From positions 1,455,001 through 1,519,000 of the forward strand of contig JAQISU010000123.1 of NCBI GenBank assembly GCA_029339505.1: a DNA stretch of 64,000 bases, read 5' to 3'. Made by a program: the position numbers and the translations under genes. Source of the DNA: Unio delphinus. Its lineage: Eukaryota; Mollusca; Bivalvia; Unionida; Unionidae. This document shows, piece after piece, positions 42,840 to 49,899 of this stretch. Below the pieces are notes generated by a model that worked only from the letters and a program-made list of their open reading frames with translations, had not been told where the DNA came from and did no database searches. Every line of letters starts with the position of its first letter. Position 1 is the stretch's first letter.

Positions 42840-45755
42840 ATGAAGGAGTTCAAGAGATTATCGAAAATTAAGCCTTGGAAAAATGCTAGATTTAATCTCG
42901 ATAGAATCTCTGATATACCTAAAAGTCTAGTAGATGATAAACCACTATTGAGTAAAATCAACGACTGTTTTAATGAGTTTAAGCGTGATGGAGCATCTCA
43001 TACGTGGTCGACATTTCGAATTATTGATGAAGATGTCAATGTACCTGTAATTGATGCTACTATGAATGATATAAGAGCAGCTGTGATACTTTCACACCTT
43101 GGTGAAATTGCAAAGCAATTTCTACGGAGGTATTTTTTTAGAATAAAATTCATTATCGAAGAGGAAGGTGAATGGATTATCAGAGATAAATTTGACCCAA
43201 TCCTTAAGGATAAAAAAACTGTTATTGTGAGTAGAGATTCCAAACCAGGAATTTTAACTGGGATTGACAAACCATACTATGAGAAATCTTACCCTGTAAC
43301 AGCAGTTGTGTATGGGTTATATCCAATAAATAATAATCCTAATATTACAAAACTAGCTCCGATGTTTTCATCATCAGTGGCTTTGCCACTTAATTGTGTA
43401 GCAACACGGTTAATAGAACACTTCAAAAATGCATCCCGGGGAAACAAATTAACTGATCTACGAAGAAAAAAAATAACCGAATGGGAACTAACAGTGAATC
43501 AACATGGAGCAAGGATTTCCGATATAGCTAAATTAGAAGCATTATTAAAATTTCCAATATCGGTAGCGACAATAACCGGAGAAGTATTATACGAACCGAA
43601 ATATCAATCGCGAGGAGCTCCAATTGAAATTATTGATCATAACAAACACGCGTGGACACCAGCGGTAAATATATTTCCACGAGAAAGAACTGTTCGATAT
43701 ATTCCTAAAGAATTTTCTAGGGATGGTTTCTATGAAGAGAAATTATTTGATGCTATTCACACATTAACCAAAGACGACCCTGTGTCAATGTGGTTACTCA
43801 GGAGTAATGAGGATCCGGAAATAGGATTTGATCAGTTTGTAAAACCAAATGGTGAATTATATCGAACTGAAGAATTAGATACTAAAATGAGAAAAATCGC
43901 TAATGAATTTTCACCTGAAAATTCCTCAAAATCCTTCGGATTTTCTGTAGAAAAACTACTTACGGATAGCTTCACAATTCCATCAGTGGTAGCTCACTTT
44001 GCAAGAGAAAAAAACTCATGGCGTCCAACACGAAGTGATTTTCTGGAGGATGTGAAGTTGAGTTGCGTCGAATTGGGTCATGGAGGATTGTGGAATACGA
44101 AATACTCACATGATGGTATGATTTCAATTGATATATCCGCGTGTTATCCTGGAAGTTTTCTCGGGTATGGAGAATGCTCTGAATATTTTAAACGATTTGG
44201 ACACCCCACACATGAAATGACTCGTGTTGCGATTAATGGTCCATTGCCTGGAACTGCTAGCAGTTCTAATTTTGATTTAACCGGGTTCGCTCGTGTGATA
44301 TCATTCGAATTAGCTACAGGGTTACATCCGTGTAGTTATCTTTGGCTTGGTAGACATATGTATGAAAAAGCGTGGATGCCAATAGTGCTATTGCGATATA
44401 TGATCGATTGTGGTATGTTAATATCATTAATTGTCAGCGAAGCTATTATATGCTATAACGCGCAGAAAGATGTTTGGTTACCAAAACCCGATCTAGAAAA
44501 AATAATTAATGAACAACGAAAACAATTGGGAGATTGTGAAACACTTATGGATTGGTCTAAGAGGTTATTCGAAGGTAGGAATAGAGAGGCTAAAGAGCTC
44601 GGACGAAGAATAATCGGTAAATTCACTCAAGGTGGAAGATTTGACAATGCAAAATATTCTTCGAGATTGATCTTAGACAATGAAGAATACGATTTTATCA
44701 TAACCGATTTAATAAAAAAAGGAAAATTTGTAACCCGTAGGGATGCTTTTCGATCCAATGGTGAGAAATTAGGTACGGTTGTTACCTACTGTGATGGATA
44801 TAGTTGTCAGTACACACATTTGAGAAGTTCTATGCTAGCCTATTCTTGTATTAATCTATTCTCGATGATAAACAGATTTCCTAATACCGCGGTTAGAGTA
44901 GCTACTGATTCGATGTATATCCATGAGAAATACAAATCAGATGTAGCTAAATTCACAGATCCTAAGGAAGCGTGGGGGAATTGGAGGTTTAAAAAAGAAA
45001 CACTACATGAGTATTGTAAATCCGCAGACGTTGCTATGGATGATAAATACTTGAAAAGTAACCATAATATCTCAGAGATTCAATCAGAATTTTCTACTGC
45101 ACCGCCCGTATCAGATCCGATTTGTAGATACAAGACAGTTTATTTAAACGGCTGTGGTGGATCAGGAAAGACAACTCGTGCAATCGAATTATTTCGTCGT
45201 GGAAACGCTAGCGTTTCTAACATGATTGTGTTAACACCAACTCACAGACTCGCCAGAGTGATGATAGCGCGGGGGGTAAAAGCCTGTACTTATCACAGCT
45301 TCTTTCGATGGAAAGGCGATACATGGACTCCTGATCGAATGGGCGATAAATTCATTCCTGATGTAATAATCATTGATGAAGTATGTACTATATCGTTGAC
45401 AATATTACAGACATTTCTATCATGGTTGTTGACAAAAAACACAAAAGTCGTCATGTGCGGGGATCACGGCCAACCGCAGCCATTTGTTGGTGGATCTCCA
45501 CATGAATGGCTAAAAGGATTTGTAGATTATTATGAAGAGATTAATACCGACCATAGATCACTTGATGAACAATTACGCGAGTTCAAAGCGCTAATTAGAT
45601 TACAACCGGATAAAATCCAATGTGAAATAGCGCGTGAAATAATCTCTGAAACTCCCATGAATGATTTTTGGGAAATGTGGAAGCCAAATGATTTAATAAT
45701 CGGAAGTAGAAAAATAGTCAGACGCACTTCAGATGAAGTTGTTTGCGCTACATAA
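42840..45755 (+). CDS. protein-primed type B DNA polymerase fused to SF1 helicase (N-terminal part)
   Basis: The protein has 971 residues from the ATG at 42840; an earlier ATG at 42789 is less likely because it overlaps the divergent gene's start. The N-terminal 380 residues carry no exonuclease motif that I can identify. Polymerase motif A is 'DISACYPGSF' (from 44130), motif B is degenerate ('GRRIIGKFTQGG', about 44601-44639), and motif C is 'VATDSMYI' (ATDS at 44901-44912), where Ala replaces the first Asp of DTDS. A helicase domain follows with no gap: Walker A 'GCGGSGKTT' (45150), a 'VLTPTHRLA' motif Ia, Walker B 'VIIIDEV' (about 45363) and motif III-like 'MCGDHGQPQPF'. The frame stops at 45755, before helicase motifs V and VI, which continue in the +1 frame. 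It would copy the element from protein-primed ends. Confidence 0.85.
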   Translation: MKEFKRLSKIKPWKNARFNLDRISDIPKSLVDDKPLLSKINDCFNEFKRDGASHTWSTFRIIDEDVNVPVIDATMNDIRAAVILSHLGEIAKQFLRRYFFRIKFIIEEEGEWIIRDKFDPILKDKKTVIVSRDSKPGILTGIDKPYYEKSYPVTAVVYGLYPINNNPNITKLAPMFSSSVALPLNCVATRLIEHFKNASRGNKLTDLRRKKITEWELTVNQHGARISDIAKLEALLKFPISVATITGEVLYEPKYQSRGAPIEIIDHNKHAWTPAVNIFPRERTVRYIPKEFSRDGFYEEKLFDAIHTLTKDDPVSMWLLRSNEDPEIGFDQFVKPNGELYRTEELDTKMRKIANEFSPENSSKSFGFSVEKLLTDSFTIPSVVAHFAREKNSWRPTRSDFLEDVKLSCVELGHGGLWNTKYSHDGMISIDISACYPGSFLGYGECSEYFKRFGHPTHEMTRVAINGPLPGTASSSNFDLTGFARVISFELATGLHPCSYLWLGRHMYEKAWMPIVLLRYMIDCGMLISLIVSEAIICYNAQKDVWLPKPDLEKIINEQRKQLGDCETLMDWSKRLFEGRNREAKELGRRIIGKFTQGGRFDNAKYSSRLILDNEEYDFIITDLIKKGKFVTRRDAFRSNGEKLGTVVTYCDGYSCQYTHLRSSMLAYSCINLFSMINRFPNTAVRVATDSMYIHEKYKSDVAKFTDPKEAWGNWRFKKETLHEYCKSADVAMDDKYLKSNHNISEIQSEFSTAPPVSDPICRYKTVYLNGCGGSGKTTRAIELFRRGNASVSNMIVLTPTHRLARVMIARGVKACTYHSFFRWKGDTWTPDRMGDKFIPDVIIIDEVCTISLTILQTFLSWLLTKNTKVVMCGDHGQPQPFVGGSPHEWLKGFVDYYEEINTDHRSLDEQLREFKALIRLQPDKIQCEIAREIISETPMNDFWEMWKPNDLIIGSRKIVRRTSDEVVCAT
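43104..43122. repeat. perfect 8+3+8 palindrome inside the polymerase gene
   Basis: GAAATTGC-AAA-GCAATTTC encodes E-I-A-K-Q-F in frame. Its arms match the copy at 36905-36923, whose loop is ACA. Confidence 0.93.
43928..43944. repeat. perfect 7+3+7 palindrome inside the polymerase gene
   Basis: AAAATCC-TTC-GGATTTT encodes K-S-F-G-F. An imperfect relative (GAAAATCCTTCGAATTTTC) lies in the penton-type gene at 33834-33852. Confidence 0.9.
44251..44266. repeat. perfect CTAG palindrome inside the polymerase gene
   Basis: GAACTGCTAGCAGTTC is perfect over 16 bp and encodes T-A-S-S-S in frame between motifs A and B. Confidence 0.93.
45202..45217. repeat. perfect CTAG palindrome inside the helicase domain
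   Basis: GAAACGCTAGCGTTTC is identical to 35955-35970. It lies in frame a few codons after Walker A and adds N-A-S-V-S just before the next helicase strand. Confidence 0.95.
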
Positions 45756-46437
45756 AGAAAAATTTGCAACACTTCCAGTACCACTCTGTTATAGACCTAA
45801 GGATACACGAAAGCAGAATATCGACGTTGACATTCCTGGACAACAACAAAAGCAGAATTTAGTATTAAATGATATTGTGTTGGTTGATATCAGCGTCGTC
45901 GAAGATGCATTGGGGAACTCAAAGAGTTCTGCTGATAAATCCCCGTGGACGCTAGGTTATGCAGCAACAATACACTCTTCACAGGGATTGACTATATCCG
46001 ATACAACTCTTTGGATAGTAGATAATCATATTGAGTGGTCAAATTTAGTTTATCTCGCAGTATCCAGAGTACGGCGAATAAACCAACTTCGAAGAATTGT
46101 TGTTGACGATGAAATCATTGGTAACGATATTATCACTGGTGATTTTATCACTGGTGATATAATCAGAAAAAAACTCTCTGGCTATAAACAACAGGATAAA
46201 AAAAATAAACGAGAATTTGACATTGATACTGAATTAATAATCACTTTGAAGCAACAACAAAATAATCACTGCGCGAGTTGCAATTGTATAATGCGTTGGA
46301 ATTGGTCGGATAAAGATCCTCGCCAATTCACCGTAGACAGAAAAAATAACAATCTCGGTCATGTCAGAAACAATGTGATGTTGACCTGTCTTGAGTGCAA
46401 CAGACGCAGAGGTGCCAGCACCTTAGGTGCTAGTTAA
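45718..46437 (+). CDS. SF1 helicase C-terminal part plus HNH motif (+1 frame continuation)
   Basis: This frame is +1 relative to the polymerase frame and open from 45718, just after a TAG at 45715-45717. Its first ATG is at 45733. It contains 'LGYAATIHSSQGLTISDTTL' (helicase motif V) and 'LVYLAVSRVRRI' (motif VI), the parts missing upstream. A Cys-rich tail follows: 'HCASCNCIM', then 'FTVDRKNNNLGHVRNNVMLT' and 'CLECNRRRG'. Paired CxxC with an internal D-R...G-H...N is the pattern of an HNH nuclease finger. The two frames overlap for 38 bases (45718-45755), so the break lies there. It may be a mutation, a +1 shift site or a second cistron. The 3' end overlaps the convergent integrase gene by 8 bases. 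Confidence 0.75.
   Translation, partial: SDALQMKLFALHKEKFATLPVPLCYRPKDTRKQNIDVDIPGQQQKQNLVLNDIVLVDISVVEDALGNSKSSADKSPWTLGYAATIHSSQGLTISDTTLWIVDNHIEWSNLVYLAVSRVRRINQLRRIVVDDEIIGNDIITGDFITGDIIRKKLSGYKQQDKKNKREFDIDTELIITLKQQQNNHCASCNCIMRWNWSDKDPRQFTVDRKNNNLGHVRNNVMLTCLECNRRRGASTLGAS
46410..46423. repeat. palindrome at the 3' end of the helicase-HNH frame
   Basis: AGGTGC-CA-GCACCT (6+2+6) is followed directly by 'taggtgctag', a half copy. It extends the C terminus with G-A-S-T-L-G-A-S just before the stop. Confidence 0.8.
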
Positions 46438-47377
46438 GACCACGCGGTGGTAATTGAGTATCCTCGGGAATCACTTGTAATTGTTCGCGTGTAAAACCCC
46501 GCTGAGGAGCAGTTGAATCCAGTTTATAGACTGGAGGTCTACCAGTTGATCGTGTTATGCCGGATATATTATGCGTAGTGACACTCCAAATAGGATCAGT
46601 AGCTCTTTTTTTACCACCCTCAAGCTCTCCTGGTTCATATAAGTACCTTACAATGACATTACTACCAAGAATTGGTTCTTTTTGTGAAATTCCTTGGATT
46701 TCCATTTTGATAGACGCCTTCTTAATAGCGTTGACAGGTTTCATATTAATTGTTCTAGTAATCTCATTATTGATTGCGGTAATCACAGCTGGTAATCTCT
46801 TGACCCATTCACGGGATCGTTTATCCTGGATGAATTCTTTCGCGTATTGATATCCAAATAACCGCTCAGCAAGGGTTTTATTAAACCGTTCAACAATTGC
46901 CTGATCGCGATGTAGCGCAGTGTGTCCTCGTCTGATGGCGACATTATGATGTTTCATCGTAGATGTAACAACACCTTGAAATTCCTTGCCAGGATCAACT
47001 TGTAACAGATTTGGCCAGCGCAGAGGACCTCGTCGATAAATTTTTTCAAATGCAGAAGCTACTTCAGTAGATGATTTTGTTTTTAACGGTTCTGCTTCTT
47101 TGTATCGACTTGCAATATCAACTAACGTTAACGCGTATTTGTAACCGTTGTCATGCGGCAGAAATAGTATATCAGCTTGATGAACTTCATTAGGTGTTGT
47201 AACATCAAAATGCGAATAATTAATTTGTTTAGGCGCTGGTAGATAAATTTGCCATATTGCCTGTTTAGATAACCAGTTTGCCGCTGTAGTTTTTTTCACC
47301 TTTGATGCGCTAGCGAGTTTATTAATTGCTGCGTAACCTCTCCAGTATCCTCTCGGAGAATAATAAATAGATTCCAT
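46430..47377 (-). CDS. Polinton retroviral-type integrase
   Basis: The protein has 315 residues and an intact frame. It begins with the Polinton-specific 'YYSPRGYWRGYAAINKLA' and 'WLSKQAIWQIYLPAP' region. The DDE triad is visible at Asp69 ('VHQADILFLPHD'), Asp128 ('LLQVDPGKEF') and Glu163 ('HRDQAIVERFNKT'). The C terminus has a chromodomain-like barrel ending 'APQRGFTREQLQVIPEDTQL', as is usual for this family. It would insert the element and create the short target duplication seen at 32725/48850. It is convergent with the polymerase-helicase and overlaps it by 8 bases. A palindrome (47381-47396) lies directly upstream of the ATG. Confidence 0.96.
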   Translation of the reverse strand: MESIYYSPRGYWRGYAAINKLASASKVKKTTAANWLSKQAIWQIYLPAPKQINYSHFDVTTPNEVHQADILFLPHDNGYKYALTLVDIASRYKEAEPLKTKSSTEVASAFEKIYRRGPLRWPNLLQVDPGKEFQGVVTSTMKHHNVAIRRGHTALHRDQAIVERFNKTLAERLFGYQYAKEFIQDKRSREWVKRLPAVITAINNEITRTINMKPVNAIKKASIKMEIQGISQKEPILGSNVIVRYLYEPGELEGGKKRATDPIWSVTTHNISGITRSTGRPPVYKLDSTAPQRGFTREQLQVIPEDTQLPPRGLN

Positions 47378-47380
47378 ATT

Positions 47381-47396
47381 AAAATGCTAGCATTTT
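47381..47396. repeat. perfect CTAG palindrome between PLA2 and integrase genes
   Basis: AAAATGCTAGCATTTT is perfect over 16 bp. It overlaps the stop codon region of the PLA2 frame and lies 3 bases upstream of the integrase ATG. Confidence 0.94.
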
Positions 47397-47755
47397 CAAT
47401 TACCAGCACCTAACATCAATTTACCCTTCATAGCAGATTTTACCAACCAAGAAGCCAACTTTTCTTTGAAGGATTTATCAGGAATAGCATTTAACGCATG
47501 AATTAATTTTACATCTGCGAGATGTCTGTGTTGAAGATTGCTGCTTTTATAAGCGACATCATGAGCATGACACGCCTTATCAATAGCGTTTATTGGATAC
47601 TCGCCGGGTCGGGGTAAATTTTGATCATCAAGTCTGATATCTAATCGTGTTCCCGGTCCACAGTAGCTATATCCTGGAAGGTGCTTTTCTCCTGGATACT
47701 TTGCCCACGGTGTTCCTGGGAGTTTTGTCAATTTGGCTGCAATATCACCTCCTCG
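47396..47755 (-). CDS. phospholipase A2-like domain, reached in the -1 frame
   Basis: There are 119 codons from the frame junction to the stop. The first residues are 'RGGDIAAKLTKLPGTPWAKY'. The calcium loop 'YSYCGPGTRLD' and the catalytic helix 'DKACHAHDVAY' (His-Asp) then follow, as in the PLA2 domain of parvovirus VP1 and of adintoviruses, used to breach endosomal membranes during entry. No ATG lies at the start of this frame. It begins inside the end of the zinc-ribbon frame (47728-47910), at an A9 run followed by C that creates the slippery heptamer A AAA AAC. The domain is most likely fused to the zinc ribbon, by -1 frameshifting or because the run changed length. Confidence 0.8.
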   Translation of the reverse strand, partial: RGGDIAAKLTKLPGTPWAKYPGEKHLPGYSYCGPGTRLDIRLDDQNLPRPGEYPINAIDKACHAHDVAYKSSNLQHRHLADVKLIHALNAIPDKSFKEKLASWLVKSAMKGKLMLGAGN

Positions 47756-47910
47756 TTTTTTTTTAAAGGTTTCGTGGAAGTAAATCTAAATTTTTTCGTA
47801 CTACATTGTACGCATTTACCAGAAAGCGCTGATCGATTATTTTTCGTTGTAATCGTCGTCAAGTCATTTGTGCCAGTACGCGTCCTACACTTCACACAAT
47901 ATAGATCCAT
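47728..47910 (-). CDS. zinc-ribbon N-terminal part of the PLA2 gene
   Basis: There are 60 residues from the ATG at 47910, opening 'MDLYCVKCRTRTG' and later 'GKCVQCSTKKFRF': two CxxC knuckles (Cys5/8 and Cys33/36) forming a ribbon. This opening is widespread in invertebrate Polintons as the front of a longer virion protein. In the zero frame it ends 'KKNEEVILQPN' soon after the A9 run at 47756-47764, and the PLA2 domain continues in the -1 frame. The start lies 19 bases from the divergent ATPase gene. Confidence 0.75.
   Translation of the reverse strand: MDLYCVKCRTRTGTNDLTTITTKNNRSALSGKCVQCSTKKFRFTSTKPLKKNEEVILQPN
47756..47764 (-). promoter_or_regulatory. A9 run / A AAA AAC slippery heptamer
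   Basis: The minus strand reads TTA AAA AAA AAC GAG in the zero frame. A -1 slip on A AAA AAC (the most efficient class of eukaryotic -1 shift heptamer) enters the PLA2 frame at CGA. RNA-polymerase slippage on A9 would have the same effect. A length polymorphism or a sequencing error in the run is the plain alternative. Confidence 0.55.
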
Positions 47911-47929
47911 AATTATATTATATAACGGC
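47911..47929. promoter_or_regulatory. 19-bp divergent promoter region
   Basis: Only 19 bases (aattatattatataacggc) separate two divergent ATGs (47910 minus, 47930 plus). It has TATA-like sequence readable on both strands. Transcripts would need almost no 5' UTR, or the promoters would lie in the opposing coding sequence. Confidence 0.45.
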
Positions 47930-48592
47930 ATGAATGTAATTGATTATTCAGCTACGAGACGACGGGAACCTATTAGACACCATGCAATGTTACCAAATTC
48001 TATTCGCGCGATTATCATCGGACCATCTGGAAGTGGTAAAACACAATTGCTACTTAATTTGATAACGAGATGGATGAAGTGGGATAAATTGTACATGATT
48101 GCTCCGAGTGTAGACGATCAACGATGTTATGAAGTATTAAAGGATTTTAATGATGCCGCGCAAGAAATTAACGGTGATGGTGTTATTGAGTTTATAACCG
48201 ATATCGAAGAGGCACCTAGTATTGATGATATTGATGGAAGTATTAACAATTTAGTCGTATATGATGATATCATGTTAGATAATCAAAAGAATCCTGCTAG
48301 AATATTTTCCCGGGGGCGTCACAAAAACACCGATGTGATATATATCACTCAACGTTACACTCAAATACCAAAAGTGATCAGAGATAACTGCAATATGCTG
48401 TGTGTATTTAACGGAGTTGATACTCATACTCTTAGAAATATTTGGCAAACTTGGTGCGGTGGTGATATGGATCATAATCGATTTAGAAATTTCTTTAGCC
48501 GCGCTCAGTCAATCCCACACGGATTTGTGACGATAAATTTATCAGACCCTCGGACAAGATATCGTGTCGGACTTGATCAAATATTTAGTTAG
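47930..48592 (+). CDS. genome-packaging ATPase (A32/FtsK-HerA type)
   Basis: The protein has 220 residues from the ATG at 47930; the frame is open further upstream, but that part is antisense to the zinc-ribbon gene. Walker A is 'IIIGPSGSGKTQLLL' (residues 31-38) and Walker B 'NLVVYDDIML' (residues 108-113). A Gln-containing sensor, 'VIYITQRYTQIPKVIRDN', follows the arrangement of viral packaging ATPases in Polintons, virophages and large DNA viruses. It would pump DNA into the capsid. The frame is intact. Its last seven codons and stop (48569-48592) lie inside the right terminal repeat and are therefore duplicated at the left end. Confidence 0.92.
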   Translation: MNVIDYSATRRREPIRHHAMLPNSIRAIIIGPSGSGKTQLLLNLITRWMKWDKLYMIAPSVDDQRCYEVLKDFNDAAQEINGDGVIEFITDIEEAPSIDDIDGSINNLVVYDDIMLDNQKNPARIFSRGRHKNTDVIYITQRYTQIPKVIRDNCNMLCVFNGVDTHTLRNIWQTWCGGDMDHNRFRNFFSRAQSIPHGFVTINLSDPRTRYRVGLDQIFS

Positions 48593-48850
48593 CGCATTAG
48601 CAGCCGAGGAGGTGAACGTCAACTAAATGGCGTCTTTTTTTTTACCCGAAAACTCCACGAATTTTCCAAGCATCGTTAACTCAGAACTGAAAGTTCCAAG
48701 CAGCAAATGGGATGGTGACAACAAAAATGGCGTCGTTTTTTTTTTAATTTTATTTTGATGAATGGAGGCTTATATTAAGCATTTTCGAGAAAGCCTCAGT
48801 TTGCTAAATCGACGCCTGTAAAAGTTGGTCTGTTCACCCTCTCTGCTGCT
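48569..48850 (-). repeat. Polinton right terminal inverted repeat
   Basis: This is the reverse complement of 32725-33009, differing only in homopolymer lengths. It includes the last eight codons of the ATPase gene at its inner end. Confidence 0.96.
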
Positions 48851-49062
48851 AGCCAATCATTTCCAAGGCTTGTTTACACTCTCTAAAGAAGGGTCAGAAA
48901 TGAGGTCAACAAGCCAAGGTCAACCTGTGTTTACAGCTAGAGTCTAGGTCAGCCTGAATTTTCCAGAATAATCTCCCAATTAATGAATTTTAAACCCTAA
49001 ATGACAAATTTGGATTTGACAATTAAAAATAAATAATTTAAATCCAATAGACGTAACAGCAG

Positions 49063-49300
49063 TCTTCCTGGAAAACACTCAAGCTGATATGATCATCCAT
49101 TCAGGAGTAGCACCAACAAGATATTCACGATGGCCAATGTGATGGATGTATAAACTCTTCAAGCAGCATCTTTGTCAATTAGCATCAAATTAGACCTTTG
49201 TGTAAGTTTCATGGCAGTCTTCTAGGCAGTTTAGGAGAAGTAGCAATAACAAATTTATGATTTAAAAAAACAGATGGACAAACAAATTATCAACATTTAA
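49063..49300. repeat. dispersed host repeat, right part
   Basis: The repeat continues 31640-32084 across the nested insertions: 'gatcatccattcaggagtagca(cc)aacaagat(a)ttcacgatggcc'. It fixes the empty site as ...tgtaaaGCAGtcttcc... Confidence 0.6.
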
Positions 49301-49899
49301 ACGTTGGTATTTCAAAAAGTTTCGATCAAGTTCCATAACAAAGGACAGCTTTTTAACATAGCATGTTTCCATATGCAAATCATCACTGTGATACCAACTA
49401 AATGCAATTTTGAAAACAATAATTTCAGGAGGCTGGATTACTCTTAATTAATGAAAAGAATGATTGTTTGCATATGAACCTTAGTGATGTCATATAAGTT
49501 AAAGACTCTCCACTCGACTTGGGAATCAGAGAAATCTTTGAGTTTAGACCCAAGTTTAATTCATCTAGTGGACTTTAGTATTTATGCATAATGGATATCA
49601 GATATGAAGAAGTCAGTTATATTCAATAAAACAATTAATATAAATAAAGTTGAAATGCAATATTCACATATTCGCTTGTCAGAAAAGTTGGAGTTGTTTC
49701 CCTTTAAAGTTAGAACACATGCATCCTATATAGACAAACACTAATGATAAAATGCTAAATTACTCTCATAAACTCCTAGAACTAAAGTTATTGATAAGTT
49801 TGTACTGGTTAATTTTTCCTGATGGTGATATTAAATGACTATTCTGTTGAAAGCAAATGGCTGTGTACAACACCATCATTTGTACTAACAAAAGCATGG

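Larger units (their letters stand above)
32725..48850. mobile_element. Polinton/Maverick (adintovirus-like) element, 16.1 kb
   Basis: The element is bounded by inverted repeats of 282-285 bp that start AGCAGCAG and end CTGCTGCT. The flanks share TAGCCAA across the ends (TAGCCAA ends at 32725; TAGCCAA starts at 48850), consistent with a 5-7 bp target duplication whose exact edge is ambiguous. Inside are the diagnostic Polinton genes: retroviral-type integrase, protein-primed type B DNA polymerase, packaging ATPase, adenain-type protease and jelly-roll major capsid protein, plus core proteins, PLA2 and two HNH nucleases. That set could in principle make a virion. Two frame breaks and one nonsense codon are seen. 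The insertion lies in an ERC intron. Confidence 0.97.
32085..49058. mobile_element. putative solo LTR (TG...CA) interrupted by the Polinton
   Basis: The left edge is TGTTACGT at 32085 and the right edge ACGTAACA ending at 49058, an 8-bp inverted terminal match starting TG and ending CA. The host tetramer GCAG occurs immediately outside both ends (32081-32084 and 49059-49062). Removing the Polinton (32725-48850 plus its target duplication) leaves about 840 bp with no reading frame, the size of a gypsy-type LTR. No internal retrovirus-like genes are present, so it would be a solo LTR. Element class is an inference from the ends. Confidence 0.55.

Noticed and set aside
47681..47929. 83-residue N-terminal extension of the packaging ATPase
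   Set aside because: It is antisense to the conserved zinc-ribbon/PLA2 frame. Packaging ATPases normally begin shortly before Walker A, as from 47930.
32725..48850. Possibility that the window is a viral contig or contamination
   Set aside because: The element is bracketed by target duplications and lies between two exons that join in phase, so it is integrated in an animal chromosome.
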